This document shows positions 17,713 through 26,437 of a DNA stretch of 64,000 nucleotides, piece after piece. How positions within the stretch are numbered: the first letter of the stretch is position 1; every line of letters starts with the position of its first letter. Source of the stretch: Chthonobacter rhizosphaerae (GTDB lineage Bacteria; Pseudomonadota; Alphaproteobacteria; Rhizobiales; Pleomorphomonadaceae); contig NZ_JACDIS010000008.1 in the NCBI RefSeq assembly GCF_013839525.1, positions 167,762 to 231,761 on the forward strand. Reading direction: 5' to 3'. The notes under the pieces were generated by a model. That model was not told the origin of the DNA. It made no database searches and worked only from the letters and a program-made list of their open reading frames with translations. The position numbers and the translations under genes were made by a program.

Positions 17713-18279
17713 ATGTCCAGAACCGTCCTCGTCGTGGTCCTCACCGCCGGCCTGTCGTGGGCCGGCGCGTCTCCGGTCGCGGCGGGCGACGTCCCTGAGC
17801 CGACCGGCTATCGGCTGAACGACTATCGCGCGCCGGTCCCGGACACGCTGGCCGGCGCGCGGGTGCTCGACACGAAGGCGGTCGAGGCGCTCTGGTCGGC
17901 GGGTTCGGCGGTCTTCATCGACGTGTTGCCCAAGCCGCCCCGGCCGAAGCTGCCGCCGGGCACCGTGTTTCGCCTGCCGCCGCGCGAAAGCATCCCGGGC
18001 GCGATCTGGCTGCCGGATGTCGGTTATGGGGCGCTTGCCGCGGACATGGCGGCCTACTTCAAGGACAATCTCAACGAGGCGGTCCAGGGTGACGCCAGCC
18101 GCACCGTGGTGTTCTTCTGCCTCGCCGACTGCTGGATGAGCTGGAATGCCGCCCGCCGCGCCGTCGAATGGGGCTACCGGGACGTCGTCTGGTACCCGGA
18201 AGGGACGGACGGCTGGAGCTTCGAGGGCCTTCCCGTCGCCAAGGTCGAGCCGGTCCCGCGGCCGGGTCTGACGGACTGA
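17713..18279 (+). CDS. PQQ-dependent catabolism-associated CxxxCW protein (rhodanese-like)
   Basis: A 188-residue secreted protein. The fold is rhodanese-like and the diagnostic motif is 'FFCLADCWMSWNAARRAV', i.e. Cys-x3-Cys-Trp followed by a helix. The family is found in PQQ dehydrogenase clusters and is proposed to take part in redox or cofactor handling. The start could be the ATG at 17713 or a TTG at 17704; ribosome site GGGGAGGG lies at 17692-17699, which fits either start only moderately well. It closes the xox gene series; a convergent ABC ATPase gene ends 24 bases further on. Confidence 0.87.
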   Translation: MSRTVLVVVLTAGLSWAGASPVAAGDVPEPTGYRLNDYRAPVPDTLAGARVLDTKAVEALWSAGSAVFIDVLPKPPRPKLPPGTVFRLPPRESIPGAIWLPDVGYGALAADMAAYFKDNLNEAVQGDASRTVVFFCLADCWMSWNAARRAVEWGYRDVVWYPEGTDGWSFEGLPVAKVEPVPRPGLTD

Positions 18280-18302
18280 CGGCGCACGGGGCCTTGGGCC
18301 TG

Positions 18303-19022
18303 TCAGGCCACGAGCCCCGGATAACGGCCGACGAGTTCGGTCCGCTTCGCTTCCACATAGGCTTCGTCGCGCTGGTCGTGCGGGGTGTCGAGCACGATCT
18401 CGGCCACCACGCGCGAGGGGCGGGGCGCGAGCAGGATGATGCGCTCGGCAAGCTGGATCGCTTCGCGCACGTTGTGCGTCACCATCAGGGTGGTCGGCCG
18501 GTACCGCCGCCAGACCGTCAACACCAGATGCCGCAGGCGCTGGGCGGTGGTCTCGTCCAGGGAGGTGAACGGCTCGTCGAGGAGCAGCACGTCCGGCTCG
18601 ATGGCGAGCGCGCGGGCGAGCGAGACACGGCGGGCAAGGCCGAGCGACAGCTCGGTCGGGAAGCGGCTGCCCATCTCCTCCAGGCCGAGGTCGGCGAACA
18701 GCGTCTTCAGGTCCGGCTGCTTGTCACCCTCGAGCACGAGGCGGACGTTCTGGTCCACTGTCCGCCACGGCAGGAGTCGCGGCTCCTGGAACACGAAGCC
18801 GATCCGCGCGCCGGGTGGCAGGCCGATGGTGCCCTCGAAGTCGGTGTCCAGCCGGGCGAGGATCCGCAGGCTGGTGGTCTTGCCGCAGCCGGACGGGCCG
18901 ATCAGGGCCGTGAGGCTGCCATCCGGCGCAACGATGTCCAGGTCGCGCACGGCCTCCACGGTTCCGCCCTCGGCGCCCTGGTAGATCTTCTTGCGGATGT
19001 GCAGTTCAAGTGGTGCGGACAC
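18303..19022 (-). CDS. ABC transporter ATP-binding protein, NitT/TauT type
   Basis: A 239-residue ABC ATPase. Walker A 'GPSGCGKTT' (about 42-50), Q-loop 'FVFQEPRLLPW', signature 'LSLGLARRVSLARAL' and Walker B 'VLLLDEPFTSLD' are all intact, with the switch His in 'MVTHNVREA'. The 'QEPRLLPW' block is typical of the nitrate/sulfonate/taurine group (SsuB-like). Translation starts at GTG 19022, inside the last 17 bases of the permease gene, so the pair is translationally coupled. No periplasmic binding protein is encoded with them. Substrate unknown. Confidence 0.9.
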   Translation of the reverse strand: MSAPLELHIRKKIYQGAEGGTVEAVRDLDIVAPDGSLTALIGPSGCGKTTSLRILARLDTDFEGTIGLPPGARIGFVFQEPRLLPWRTVDQNVRLVLEGDKQPDLKTLFADLGLEEMGSRFPTELSLGLARRVSLARALAIEPDVLLLDEPFTSLDETTAQRLRHLVLTVWRRYRPTTLMVTHNVREAIQLAERIILLAPRPSRVVAEIVLDTPHDQRDEAYVEAKRTELVGRYPGLVA

Positions 19023-19767
19023 GCCAGCGGTTCGCCCGGGTCTCGAGGGGTTGCAGGACGAGGAGCTCGATCGTCAGCATCACGGCCACGAAGGAGATCG
19101 CATAGGCGAAGATGGAGGCGACGTCGAACAGTTGGAAGAAGAGGTTGAGCTGGAAGCCGACGCCGTTGGAGCGGCCGAGCAGCTCCACGACGAGCACGAT
19201 CTTCCACACGAGCGACAGGCCCGAGCGCGCCGAGGCCGCGATGTAGGGCTGGAGCTGCGGCAGCATGATGTCGAACAGGCGCTTGCGGACCGACAACCGG
19301 AAGGCCTTGGCCATCTGGTCGAGGTCGGGATCCATGGCCCGGGCGCCTTCGCGGATGGTGACGATCACGTTCGGCAGCTTGTTCACCGCCACCGCACCGA
19401 TGGCCGCCACCTCGTTGAGGCCGACCCACACATAGGCGAGAATGATGATGACGAGGGCCGGAAGGTTCAAAAGGACCACGAGCCAGACGTCGAGCAGCCG
19501 GTCGACCGATCGGATCCGGCCCATCGCGAGGCCGATCGCCACGCCGAGCGTGAGCGCGATGCTGAAGGCGGCAAGGACGCGCAGAAGCGTCGCCGACAGA
19601 TGATAGGGCAGGTCGCCGGACGCGATCTCCTCGGCGATGATGGCGGCCACGGCGGACGGGGCCGGAAACACGCGGCTTTCCCCGACCATGGCGGCGACCT
19701 GCCAGACCGCCAGGAAGATGAGCACGGACAGCAGCGTGGAGGCCGCATTGCCTCGCGGTCGTTTCAC
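19006..19767 (-). CDS. ABC transporter permease, NitT/TauT type
   Basis: A 253-residue inner-membrane permease with about six hydrophobic helices and the cytoplasmic EAA loop 'GARAMDPDLDQMAKAF ... MLPQLQPYI'. 'FPAPSAVAAII' near the N-terminus is typical of SsuC/TauC relatives. The GTG start at 19767 is supported by ribosome site GGGGAGGTG directly upstream; a longer frame to 19860 would run over this site. It overlaps the ATPase gene by 17 bases. Upstream is the 28-base palindrome array, which may regulate it. Lack of a binding protein gene and closeness to xoxJ are discussed in the findings. Confidence 0.9.
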   Translation of the reverse strand: MKRPRGNAASTLLSVLIFLAVWQVAAMVGESRVFPAPSAVAAIIAEEIASGDLPYHLSATLLRVLAAFSIALTLGVAIGLAMGRIRSVDRLLDVWLVVLLNLPALVIIILAYVWVGLNEVAAIGAVAVNKLPNVIVTIREGARAMDPDLDQMAKAFRLSVRKRLFDIMLPQLQPYIAASARSGLSLVWKIVLVVELLGRSNGVGFQLNLFFQLFDVASIFAYAISFVAVMLTIELLVLQPLETRANRWRVRTT

Positions 19768-19861
19768 GCTCACCTCCCCGCCGCACGACGGGAAGCCACG
19801 GCGCCGCGGGCCGCGGATGCCGACGTCCTCATGGGTGAAATCCTCCCGCCGGCCGGTCACT

Positions 19862-19978
19862 CCGACCTTGTTCTAGCCCGTCGGTAAACCCGACCTTATT
19901 CTAGCCTGTCGGTAAGCCCGACTTTGTCCATGCCTGTCGGTAAGCCCGACTTTGCCCCAGCCTGTCGGTATGCCCGAC
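19862..19978. repeat. Tandem 28-bp repeats, each containing an imperfect palindrome
   Basis: Four head-to-tail units of exactly 28 bases start at 19862, 19890, 19918 and 19946 and end in a fifth partial CCGAC at 19974-19978. Each junction makes the 15-base palindrome GTCGG-N5-CCGAC (19880-19894, 19908-19922, 19936-19950, 19964-19978). A more worn copy precedes at about 19850. A 28-base period puts the sites nearly 2.7 helical turns apart. The array lies in the divergent gap between the ABC permease and the AGE-family epimerase and looks like an operator array. Confidence 0.8.
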
Positions 19979-20133
19979 AAGGAGCCTTGGTGCGGCGGAG
20001 TGTGGCAGACGGAGCCGGCCGGTCAATGGTGGCGGCAGGACACCGTGTCGCACCGCGCGGACCGCAGCGCTGGAATTCCGGCCGGCGCGTGGCTAGGGTT
20101 CGGGCGACCCCACGCAGAAGGATGACTGACCCC

Positions 20134-21324
20134 ATGATCGCATCGTCGGCCGCCACCCAGTCGGGCATCGAACGGGCGCGAGCCGTCCGGGACCGGCTGC
20201 TCGCCTGGACCCTCGGCGAGGCCCTCCCGACCTGGTGCGCCTTCGGCATCGACGAGGCCCGGGGCGGCTTCCACGAGCGGCTCGGCCAGCGGGTGGAGAT
20301 TCTGCAGGATCGGCGGCGGGTTCGGGTCCAGGCACGGCAGGTGTTCAGCTTCGCGGTGGCCGGCCGGCTCGGCTGGACCGGGCCATGGCGGCGCGCGGTG
20401 GACGAGGGCCTCGCCTATGTCCTGGCGCGCTGCGTGCTGCCGGACGGGACCGTCCGCATGACGATCGAGCCGGATGGGCGTCCTTTCGACGACAGCTTCA
20501 GCCTCTACGATCAGGCCTTCGCCCTGTTCGCCTTCGCGGCTGCCGCATCGGTGGCGTCCGACCGGTCTGTCGCCGAGACGGCAGCGCTGCGGCTGCGGCA
20601 GACGCTGATGACGCGCTACAAGCATCCGGTCGCCGGTTTCGAGGAGGGGGATCCGCGGACGCTGCCGCTGAAGGCCAACCCGCACATGCATCTCTTCGAG
20701 GCCTGCCTGGCGTGGGTGGAGGTTGGCGGGGATGAGACCTGGGGCCGTCTTGCCGACGAGATCGCCGAACTCTGCCTCAGATCCTTCCTCAACCCGGAGG
20801 CCGGCTGGCTCTACGAGTATTTCGACGGCGACTGGGCGCGCGCGTCCGGCGAGGAGGGCCGGGTGGTGGAGCCGGGGCACCAGTACGAGTGGGCCTGGCT
20901 GCTGGTGCGCTGGGGTCTCCTCCGCGGCCGGGCGGACGCGATCGCGGCTGCCGGCACGTTGGCCGACCTTGCCGAAACGCATGGGCTGAACCGCCGAGAG
21001 GGCGTCGCCATCAACGTCATGCTCGACGACCTGACGGTGAAGGACGGCGGATCCCGGCTGTGGCCGCAGACCGAGCGGATCAAGGGGCACGTGGCGCTGG
21101 CCGGCGTGGCGGGCGACTGGGAGGCGAGGGACCGCCACATGGGCCTCGCCGCCGACGCGGCCGAAGCGCTGGAACGCTATCTGCGGGTGGCGGCTCCGGG
21201 CCTCTGGTGGGACAAGATGATGCCGGACGGCCGTTTCGTCGACGAGCCGGCGCCGGCGAGTTCCTTCTATCATGTCGTCTGCGCCGTGGAGGAACTGGAC
21301 AAGGCCGTGAAGGCGCTCGGCTGA
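20134..21324 (+). CDS. AGE-family epimerase/isomerase (N-acylglucosamine 2-epimerase-like)
   Basis: A 396-residue (alpha/alpha)6-barrel sugar epimerase/isomerase. Active-site blocks are visible: 'QARQVFSFAVAGRLG' near residue 70, 'NPHMHLFEACLAW' near 190, 'VEPGHQYEWAWLLVRW' near 245 and the C-terminal 'SSFYHVVCAVEEL'. Relatives include N-acylglucosamine 2-epimerase, mannose isomerase and YihS; the exact sugar cannot be told from this. Two ATGs are close: the one at 20122 overlaps the ribosome site AGAAGGA, so the second at 20134 is preferred. No signal peptide. Confidence 0.85.
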   Translation: MIASSAATQSGIERARAVRDRLLAWTLGEALPTWCAFGIDEARGGFHERLGQRVEILQDRRRVRVQARQVFSFAVAGRLGWTGPWRRAVDEGLAYVLARCVLPDGTVRMTIEPDGRPFDDSFSLYDQAFALFAFAAAASVASDRSVAETAALRLRQTLMTRYKHPVAGFEEGDPRTLPLKANPHMHLFEACLAWVEVGGDETWGRLADEIAELCLRSFLNPEAGWLYEYFDGDWARASGEEGRVVEPGHQYEWAWLLVRWGLLRGRADAIAAAGTLADLAETHGLNRREGVAINVMLDDLTVKDGGSRLWPQTERIKGHVALAGVAGDWEARDRHMGLAADAAEALERYLRVAAPGLWWDKMMPDGRFVDEPAPASSFYHVVCAVEELDKAVKALG

Positions 21325-21460
21325 TCGCCCGCGTTCCGGCATTTTCGACCGCGACGGAGGCCGCTTCCGTGGCGTCATCGTGCATTCGTGTCTATGTAAC
21401 AGTGTGACCGCGGCGGGTGCCTGCAACCGCCGGCATTGGACACGACGCCTGGGAGGGTGA

Positions 21461-23068
21461 ATGAGCACGGACATGGCGCGAGTCGCGATCGGGGGAGCCA
21501 CGAAAGCCGGATCGACCGTCGAGGCGTCCGGGCTCGACCCGTCGTTCTGGCGCCGGTCCCTTTTCGAGGCGCTGGTGGATGCGAGCCGGATCGCGCCGGA
21601 CGCGCCGGCCGTGGAAGACCAGGACCGCCAGCCGCTCAGCCGCAAGCGCCTGATCCTGGCGGCCGCCGTGCTCGGCCGTCGCCTGTCGCGGATGACGAAG
21701 CCGGGCGAACGGGTCGGCGTGCTGCTGCCGAACGTGAACGGCGCGGCGGTGGTGTTCTTCGCGCTCGCCGCCTACGGCCGGGTGCCGGCCATGCTCAACT
21801 TCTCCACGGGTCTGAAGAACCTGGAGGCGGCCTGCCTCGCCGCCGACATCCGCACCATCGTGACGTCGGCGAAGTTCGTCCAGGTGCAGAAGCTGGACGA
21901 CATGGTGGCGGCGCTTGGAAAGCGCGCAACCGTGCTGACCGTGGAGACCATCCGCAAGGAGATCGGGCCGCTGGACAAGACGTTCGGCGCGGCCTACGCG
22001 GCGGCGCCCTCCGTAGTCCATCGGCTGTTCCGCCCGAAGCCGGACGACATCGGCGCCGTCCTGTTCACCTCCGGCACGGAGGGCGTTCCGAAGGGCGTGG
22101 CGCTCTCCAACGCGAACCTCCTGGCCAACTGCGCGCAGGTGCTTGCCATATACGGGTTCACCCCGCAGGACGTGTTCTTCAACGCGCTGCCGGTGTTCCA
22201 CTCCTTCGGGCTCACCGCGGGGCTTCTGCTGCCGGTGTTCGGCGGCTTCAAGAGTTTCCTCTACCCGTCGCCGCTCCACTTCAAGCAGATCCCGAAGCTC
22301 GTCGGGGAGACCGGCACCACCATCCTCCTCTCGACGGACACGTTCGCGGCGGCCTGGGGCAAGGCGGCCGGGCCGGACGACTTCGCGACGGTGAAGTTCA
22401 CCATTCTCGGGGCCGAGCGGGTGAAGGAGGCGACGCGGACGCTCTGGCGCGAGAGGTTCAAGGTGGAGCTCAACGAGGGCTATGGGGTGACCGAGGCCTC
22501 TCCCGTGCTCGCGGTGAACCGGCCCGGCGCGGACCGGCAGGGGACCGTCGGCAAGCTGCTGCCGGGCATCGAGGCGCGCCTGGAGCCGGTGCCGGGTCTC
22601 GACCGGGGCGGGCGTCTGATCGTGCGCGGACCGAACCTGATGACCGGCTACCTGAAGGTGGACCAGCCGGGCGTGCTCCAGAAGGCCGGCGACTGGTACG
22701 ACACCGGCGACATCGTCGAGATCACCGCGGACGGCTTCGTGATGATCCGCGGGCGGGCCAAGCGCTTCGCCAAGATCGGCGGCGAGATGGTGTCGCTCGC
22801 CGCCGTGGAGGCCTATGCGGCCGCCGTCTGGCCGGAGGCGTCCCACGCGGTGGTGGCGGTGCCGGACGACCGGAAGGGCGAGGCGCTGGTGCTCGTCACC
22901 GACGCGGAGGGCGCGAACACCGCGCCGCTGCTCGCCTGGGCGCGCGAACACGGCGTCGCCGAGATCCTGGTGCCGAAGACCATCGTGTCGGTGCCGACCC
23001 TGCCGGTCCTCGGAACAGGGAAGCTCGACTACCCGGCGATCGAACGGGCGGCCCGTGGCGAGCTGTGA
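21461..23068 (+). CDS. AMP-binding acyl-activating enzyme (acyl-[ACP] synthetase-like)
   Basis: A 535-residue ANL-superfamily adenylating enzyme. The AMP-binding P-loop is 'VLFTSGTEGVPKGVAL' (about 203-218), A5 is 'NEGYGVTEASPVLAVN', A8 'GDWYDTGDIVEIT' and the C-terminal catalytic Lys region 'LGTGKLDYPAI'. The overall sequence resembles the acyl-ACP synthetase half of Aas without its acyltransferase domain. It probably activates a fatty acid for lipid recycling; the acceptor (CoA or ACP) is unproven. The start is ATG 21461 after GAGGGTGA. The next gene, an enoyl-CoA hydratase, is convergent. Confidence 0.87.
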   Translation: MSTDMARVAIGGATKAGSTVEASGLDPSFWRRSLFEALVDASRIAPDAPAVEDQDRQPLSRKRLILAAAVLGRRLSRMTKPGERVGVLLPNVNGAAVVFFALAAYGRVPAMLNFSTGLKNLEAACLAADIRTIVTSAKFVQVQKLDDMVAALGKRATVLTVETIRKEIGPLDKTFGAAYAAAPSVVHRLFRPKPDDIGAVLFTSGTEGVPKGVALSNANLLANCAQVLAIYGFTPQDVFFNALPVFHSFGLTAGLLLPVFGGFKSFLYPSPLHFKQIPKLVGETGTTILLSTDTFAAAWGKAAGPDDFATVKFTILGAERVKEATRTLWRERFKVELNEGYGVTEASPVLAVNRPGADRQGTVGKLLPGIEARLEPVPGLDRGGRLIVRGPNLMTGYLKVDQPGVLQKAGDWYDTGDIVEITADGFVMIRGRAKRFAKIGGEMVSLAAVEAYAAAVWPEASHAVVAVPDDRKGEALVLVTDAEGANTAPLLAWAREHGVAEILVPKTIVSVPTLPVLGTGKLDYPAIERAARGEL

Positions 23069-23214
23069 AGCGGGCCGGGCCTGTGCCCTAGCGACGGACC
23101 CGAGACCGGAGCGGGCACGTTATTTCAAATCCTTATGACGGGTGGCTCGTCTTTTGAATCAGGATGAGCGGCTTCAGGCTCTTGTCGAGCCGGACCGGCC
23201 GTGGCCCCATCCGG

Positions 23215-24030
23215 TCAGCGGCCGAGGAAGATGGGCTCGCGCTTCTCCCGGAAGGCAGCGCGGCCTTCCGCGTAATCGGCGCTGCGGAAGCAGGCGTCGG
23301 CGAGCGCGCGGGCATGATCCCACGCCTCGGCGCCATCGGGCGCGACGGCGGCGTTGATGGCCGCCTTGATGGCCTTCTGGGTGAGCGGGGCGAGGGCGGT
23401 CACCCGCGCCACGTAGGCGGTGGCGGCGGCCTCCAGCTCGTCGTCGCGTACCACGTCGTCGACGAGGCCGATGCGCAGCGCCGTCGCGGCGTCGATCCGC
23501 TTGGCGGTGAAGAACAGGTCCTTGGTCCGCGACGGCCCGATCAGCGCGACGATGTCGGCCACGGCCTCGGCCGGATAGGCGAGGCCGAGGCGGGCCGCCG
23601 GAATGGCGAACACGGCGTCGTCGCTGGCGATGCGCACGTCGCAGGCGGCCGCGAGGCCCACGCCGCCGCCCATGCAGAAGCGGCGGATCACGGCCACGGT
23701 CGGCTTGTCGGCCTTGCGCAGCGCGTTGAAGGCGGCGGCGTTGGAGGCCTCGTAGGTGGCCGAGGTGCCAGCGTCGCGGCGGACGACGTCGAATTCGGAA
23801 ATGTCGGCGCCGGATGCGAAGGCGCCGCCCTCGGACCCGCACACGACGATGACCCGGACGTCGGCGTCCGCCTCCAGCTGGCCCACCGCGTCGGGAATCG
23901 CCTCCCACATGGCGAGCGACAAGGCGTTGTGGCGGCCGGGGTTGTCGATCACGATCCGGCCGAGCGTGCCGACCACGTCGACACGGATGCGACCTTCCAC
24001 CGTTTCCACCGGGCGCAGCTTCCTCATCAC
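23215..24030 (-). CDS. Enoyl-CoA hydratase/isomerase family protein
   Basis: A 271-residue crotonase-fold enzyme. The oxyanion-hole parts are 'GAFASGADISEF' and 'RRFCMGGGVGLAAACDVRIAS'. In many hydratases two Glu residues are catalytic; here the first position after 'GGGVGLAAACD' is Asp-poor, and the second region reads 'ARLGLAYPAEAVADI', where Glu is retained only in 'PAEA'. So the exact reaction (hydratase, isomerase or decarboxylase) cannot be fixed. The start is ATG at 24030, with a second ATG adjacent. It stands alone between the acyl-activating enzyme and cysE. Confidence 0.83.
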   Translation of the reverse strand: MMRKLRPVETVEGRIRVDVVGTLGRIVIDNPGRHNALSLAMWEAIPDAVGQLEADADVRVIVVCGSEGGAFASGADISEFDVVRRDAGTSATYEASNAAAFNALRKADKPTVAVIRRFCMGGGVGLAAACDVRIASDDAVFAIPAARLGLAYPAEAVADIVALIGPSRTKDLFFTAKRIDAATALRIGLVDDVVRDDELEAAATAYVARVTALAPLTQKAIKAAINAAVAPDGAEAWDHARALADACFRSADYAEGRAAFREKREPIFLGR

Positions 24031-24226
24031 GTCCGTCTCCTCGCGCCGCCGTCCCCATCCAAGCCGGCGCGGCTTCCCTCAACTCATGCGGCACCCTATC
24101 CTTATTGGGAATTGCCCCGCTTCCCATCCCTTCCTTGGTCGGGGTCGGGAGAAAAGCCGGGAGCCCCCTAGCGCGAACGGCCCGCATGATGGCAAATGGC
24201 CGCAGCGTCGAGCAGGAACAACAGTC

Positions 24227-25066
24227 ATGTCGCCACAATTCAAAAGCATCGGCCTGCGCTCGGTCGATACGCTGGACCCCGTCTGGAGCCGCCTGCGGCA
24301 GGAGGCGATCGCCGCCGCCGAACGCGAGCCGGCGCTCGCCGGCTTCCTGCACGCCGCCGTCATCGACCAGCCCCGCCTGGAAGATGCCGTCGTGCAGCGG
24401 GTGGCGGACAGGCTCGACCACGACGCCCTGTCCGGCACCCTGATCCGCCAGGCCTATTCGGACGCGCTGTCGGCGGACCCGTCGATCGGCGACGCCTTCC
24501 GGGTGGACATGGCGGCGGTCGTCGACCGCGATCCCGCCTGCGACCGCTTCCTGGATCCGGTGCTCTTCTTCAAGGGCTTCCACGCCATCCAGACCCACCG
24601 CCTTGCCCACTGGCTGTGGACGAACGGGCGGCGGGACTTCGCGCTCTACCTGCAGAGCCGGTCGTCGGAAGTGTTCCAGGTGGACATCAACCCGGCGGCC
24701 CGCATCGGCCGGGGCGTCTTCTTCGACCACGCGACCGGCATCGTCATCGGCGAGACCTGCGTGATCGAGGACGACGTCTCCATCCTCCAGGGCGTCACCC
24801 TCGGCGGCACCGGCAAGGAGACCGGCGACCGCCACCCGAAGATCCGCCACGGGGTGCTGATCGGCGCCCACGCGTCCATCCTCGGCAACATCGAGGTGGG
24901 CGCCAACTCGCGCGTTGCGGCCGGTTCGGTGGTGCTGAAGCCGGTGCCTCGCTGCACCACGGTGGCCGGCGTGCCGGCGCGCGTGATCGGCGAGGCAGGG
25001 TGCGCGGAGCCGGCGCGCTCCATGGAGCATCGTCTGCTCGATACCGGGTCGGACTACGACATCTGA
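24227..25066 (+). CDS. cysE: Serine O-acetyltransferase
   Basis: A 279-residue CysE making O-acetylserine for cysteine synthesis. An N-terminal helical part ('VWSRLRQEA') leads to a left-handed beta-helix of hexapeptide repeats with the classic block 'FFDHATGIVIGETCVIEDD' and 'QGVTLGGTGKETGDRHP', holding the catalytic His and Asp. The C-terminus ends with '...SDYDI', like the free Ile tail through which CysE binds cysteine synthase. The start at ATG 24227 is chosen by homologous length; the open frame upstream is longer. DUF3126 follows after about 100 bases, a usual neighbour in Hyphomicrobiales. Confidence 0.94.
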   Translation: MSPQFKSIGLRSVDTLDPVWSRLRQEAIAAAEREPALAGFLHAAVIDQPRLEDAVVQRVADRLDHDALSGTLIRQAYSDALSADPSIGDAFRVDMAAVVDRDPACDRFLDPVLFFKGFHAIQTHRLAHWLWTNGRRDFALYLQSRSSEVFQVDINPAARIGRGVFFDHATGIVIGETCVIEDDVSILQGVTLGGTGKETGDRHPKIRHGVLIGAHASILGNIEVGANSRVAAGSVVLKPVPRCTTVAGVPARVIGEAGCAEPARSMEHRLLDTGSDYDI

Positions 25067-25167
25067 CGGCGATTGCCCGTCCACGAGAAATCCGGCACGG
25101 CCGGGTTTCCTCGGCGCGCCGTCCGTGCCAGAACGACGCCCCGGATTTCAGCAACGGAGAGCGGCCC

Positions 25168-25383
25168 GTGAACAAGGACGAACTGAAGAAGATCGAGATC
25201 TACCTGAAGCGGGTGCTGCAGTCGCCGAACATCAGCGTGCGCGCCCGTCCGCGGAAGACCGATTCGGCCGAGGTCTATGTGGGCGAGGAGTTCGTGGGCG
25301 TCCTGTTCAAGGACGACGAGGACGCGGACGACCTTTCCTACAACTTCCAGATGGCCATCCTGGCCATGGACCTGGAAGGCTGA
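25168..25383 (+). CDS. DUF3126 family protein
   Basis: A 71-residue acidic-tailed protein starting at GTG 25168 and beginning M-N-K-D-E-L-K-K-I. The core 'VYVGEEFVGVLFKDDEDADD' and the ending 'AILAMDLEG' mark the DUF3126 family of Alphaproteobacteria. Length is the family norm. Function unknown. It follows cysE on the same strand, a conserved neighbourhood, and has a ribosome site GGAGAGCGG just upstream. Confidence 0.88.
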   Translation: MNKDELKKIEIYLKRVLQSPNISVRARPRKTDSAEVYVGEEFVGVLFKDDEDADDLSYNFQMAILAMDLEG

Positions 25384-25482
25384 CGGTCGCCATCGACGCC
25401 ATGGCCGGCGCGGATGGGCGCGCCGGATCCGCTCGAGCGGGCAGGGCGGCGGGCCGGCCCATCGCGTCGGGCGAGGAGCCCG

Positions 25483-26238
25483 TCAGGCGAACAGGCCGAA
25501 GGTCAGCAGCAGGGCCCTGGTGGCGCGCTTGATGCCGGCCCATTCGGACAGCAGACCCTTGCGGAACCGGATCTGCACCGACAGCGACTCGCCCGCGTGG
25601 ATCTCGGTCAGGCACGGCGCCGGATAGCCGCTGTCGTCGGCGGCGAGGCAGTGGACCGTGAACGGGCTGGTGGAGCCGGCCTCGAAATAGACCTCCTCGC
25701 CAGCGAGCCCGGAATCCTCCGACAGTCGCCGGCCGAGCAGGCCCTTCGGCGCGGGCAGCGCCTCACCCTCGAAGAAGTGCTGGTAGACGCTGGCGAGCCG
25801 CCCGGCGCTGTCCGTGGCGGTCTCGCGCGGCCGGATCGTCATGAAGAGCAGAGGCGCGTCGGCGCCGTCGTCCAGGAAGGCGGACCGGAGCTCGGGAGAA
25901 TAGCCCGTGAGCGACGGCCAGTGGATGGCGAGGTCCATCCGCTCCTGCGGCCCGACCACGCGCTGGTTCTCGAACCGGATCATGTTGGCCGGGATCGTCA
26001 GCCGCTGATCGCCGAGGAAGACGGCGACCGGCGTCGGGTCGCTCGTCCGTCCGCTCGTGTCGGTGAGGGCCTTGGACCAGGTCAGCCCGAGGTCGATGAG
26101 GACAATGATCCCCGCCACCGCCAGGCAGGACGTGATGAGCTTGAGGACCCAGGTCCTCGCGCCGGCCCGGACCCGGGCGCGAGCCTTGACGCTGTAGAGC
26201 GACGGGTCGTCCTGCGGATGGCTGGCGTAGGTCGGCAC
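25483..26238 (-). CDS. Hypothetical membrane-anchored protein
   Basis: A 251-residue protein with a short cytoplasmic N-terminus, one hydrophobic helix at about residues 31-50 ('VLKLITSCLAVAGIIVLIDL') and a large periplasmic domain. The domain contains 'PANMIRFENQRV', 'LFMTIRPRE' and two Cys ('TVHCLAADD', 'APCLTEIH') that could form a disulfide. I recognise it only as a conserved hypothetical of Hyphomicrobiales and cannot name a domain. It lies convergent to DUF3126 and divergent from a small membrane protein gene. Confidence 0.7.
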   Translation of the reverse strand: MPTYASHPQDDPSLYSVKARARVRAGARTWVLKLITSCLAVAGIIVLIDLGLTWSKALTDTSGRTSDPTPVAVFLGDQRLTIPANMIRFENQRVVGPQERMDLAIHWPSLTGYSPELRSAFLDDGADAPLLFMTIRPRETATDSAGRLASVYQHFFEGEALPAPKGLLGRRLSEDSGLAGEEVYFEAGSTSPFTVHCLAADDSGYPAPCLTEIHAGESLSVQIRFRKGLLSEWAGIKRATRALLLTFGLFA

Positions 26239-26437
26239 CGTTCTCTCCCAAATCGAGACGTCCGCGTCCGGTCGAGCGACCGGGCGTCCCGAACCGGGAC
26301 CGGACTGGTGAACGGACTTCCCCGTTTTCCGCCGGCCGACCGGTCGACCCGCCCCCGGCCCAAACCTTGCGAGACCGTTGACGAGAGGGACACCCCCGTT
26401 TCATTTCGGGTTTTGGGTTAAGGGGACGTTAAAGCCG

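Noticed and set aside
19862..19978. CRISPR array
   Set aside because: Units are contiguous 28-base repeats with no unique spacers and no cas genes nearby.
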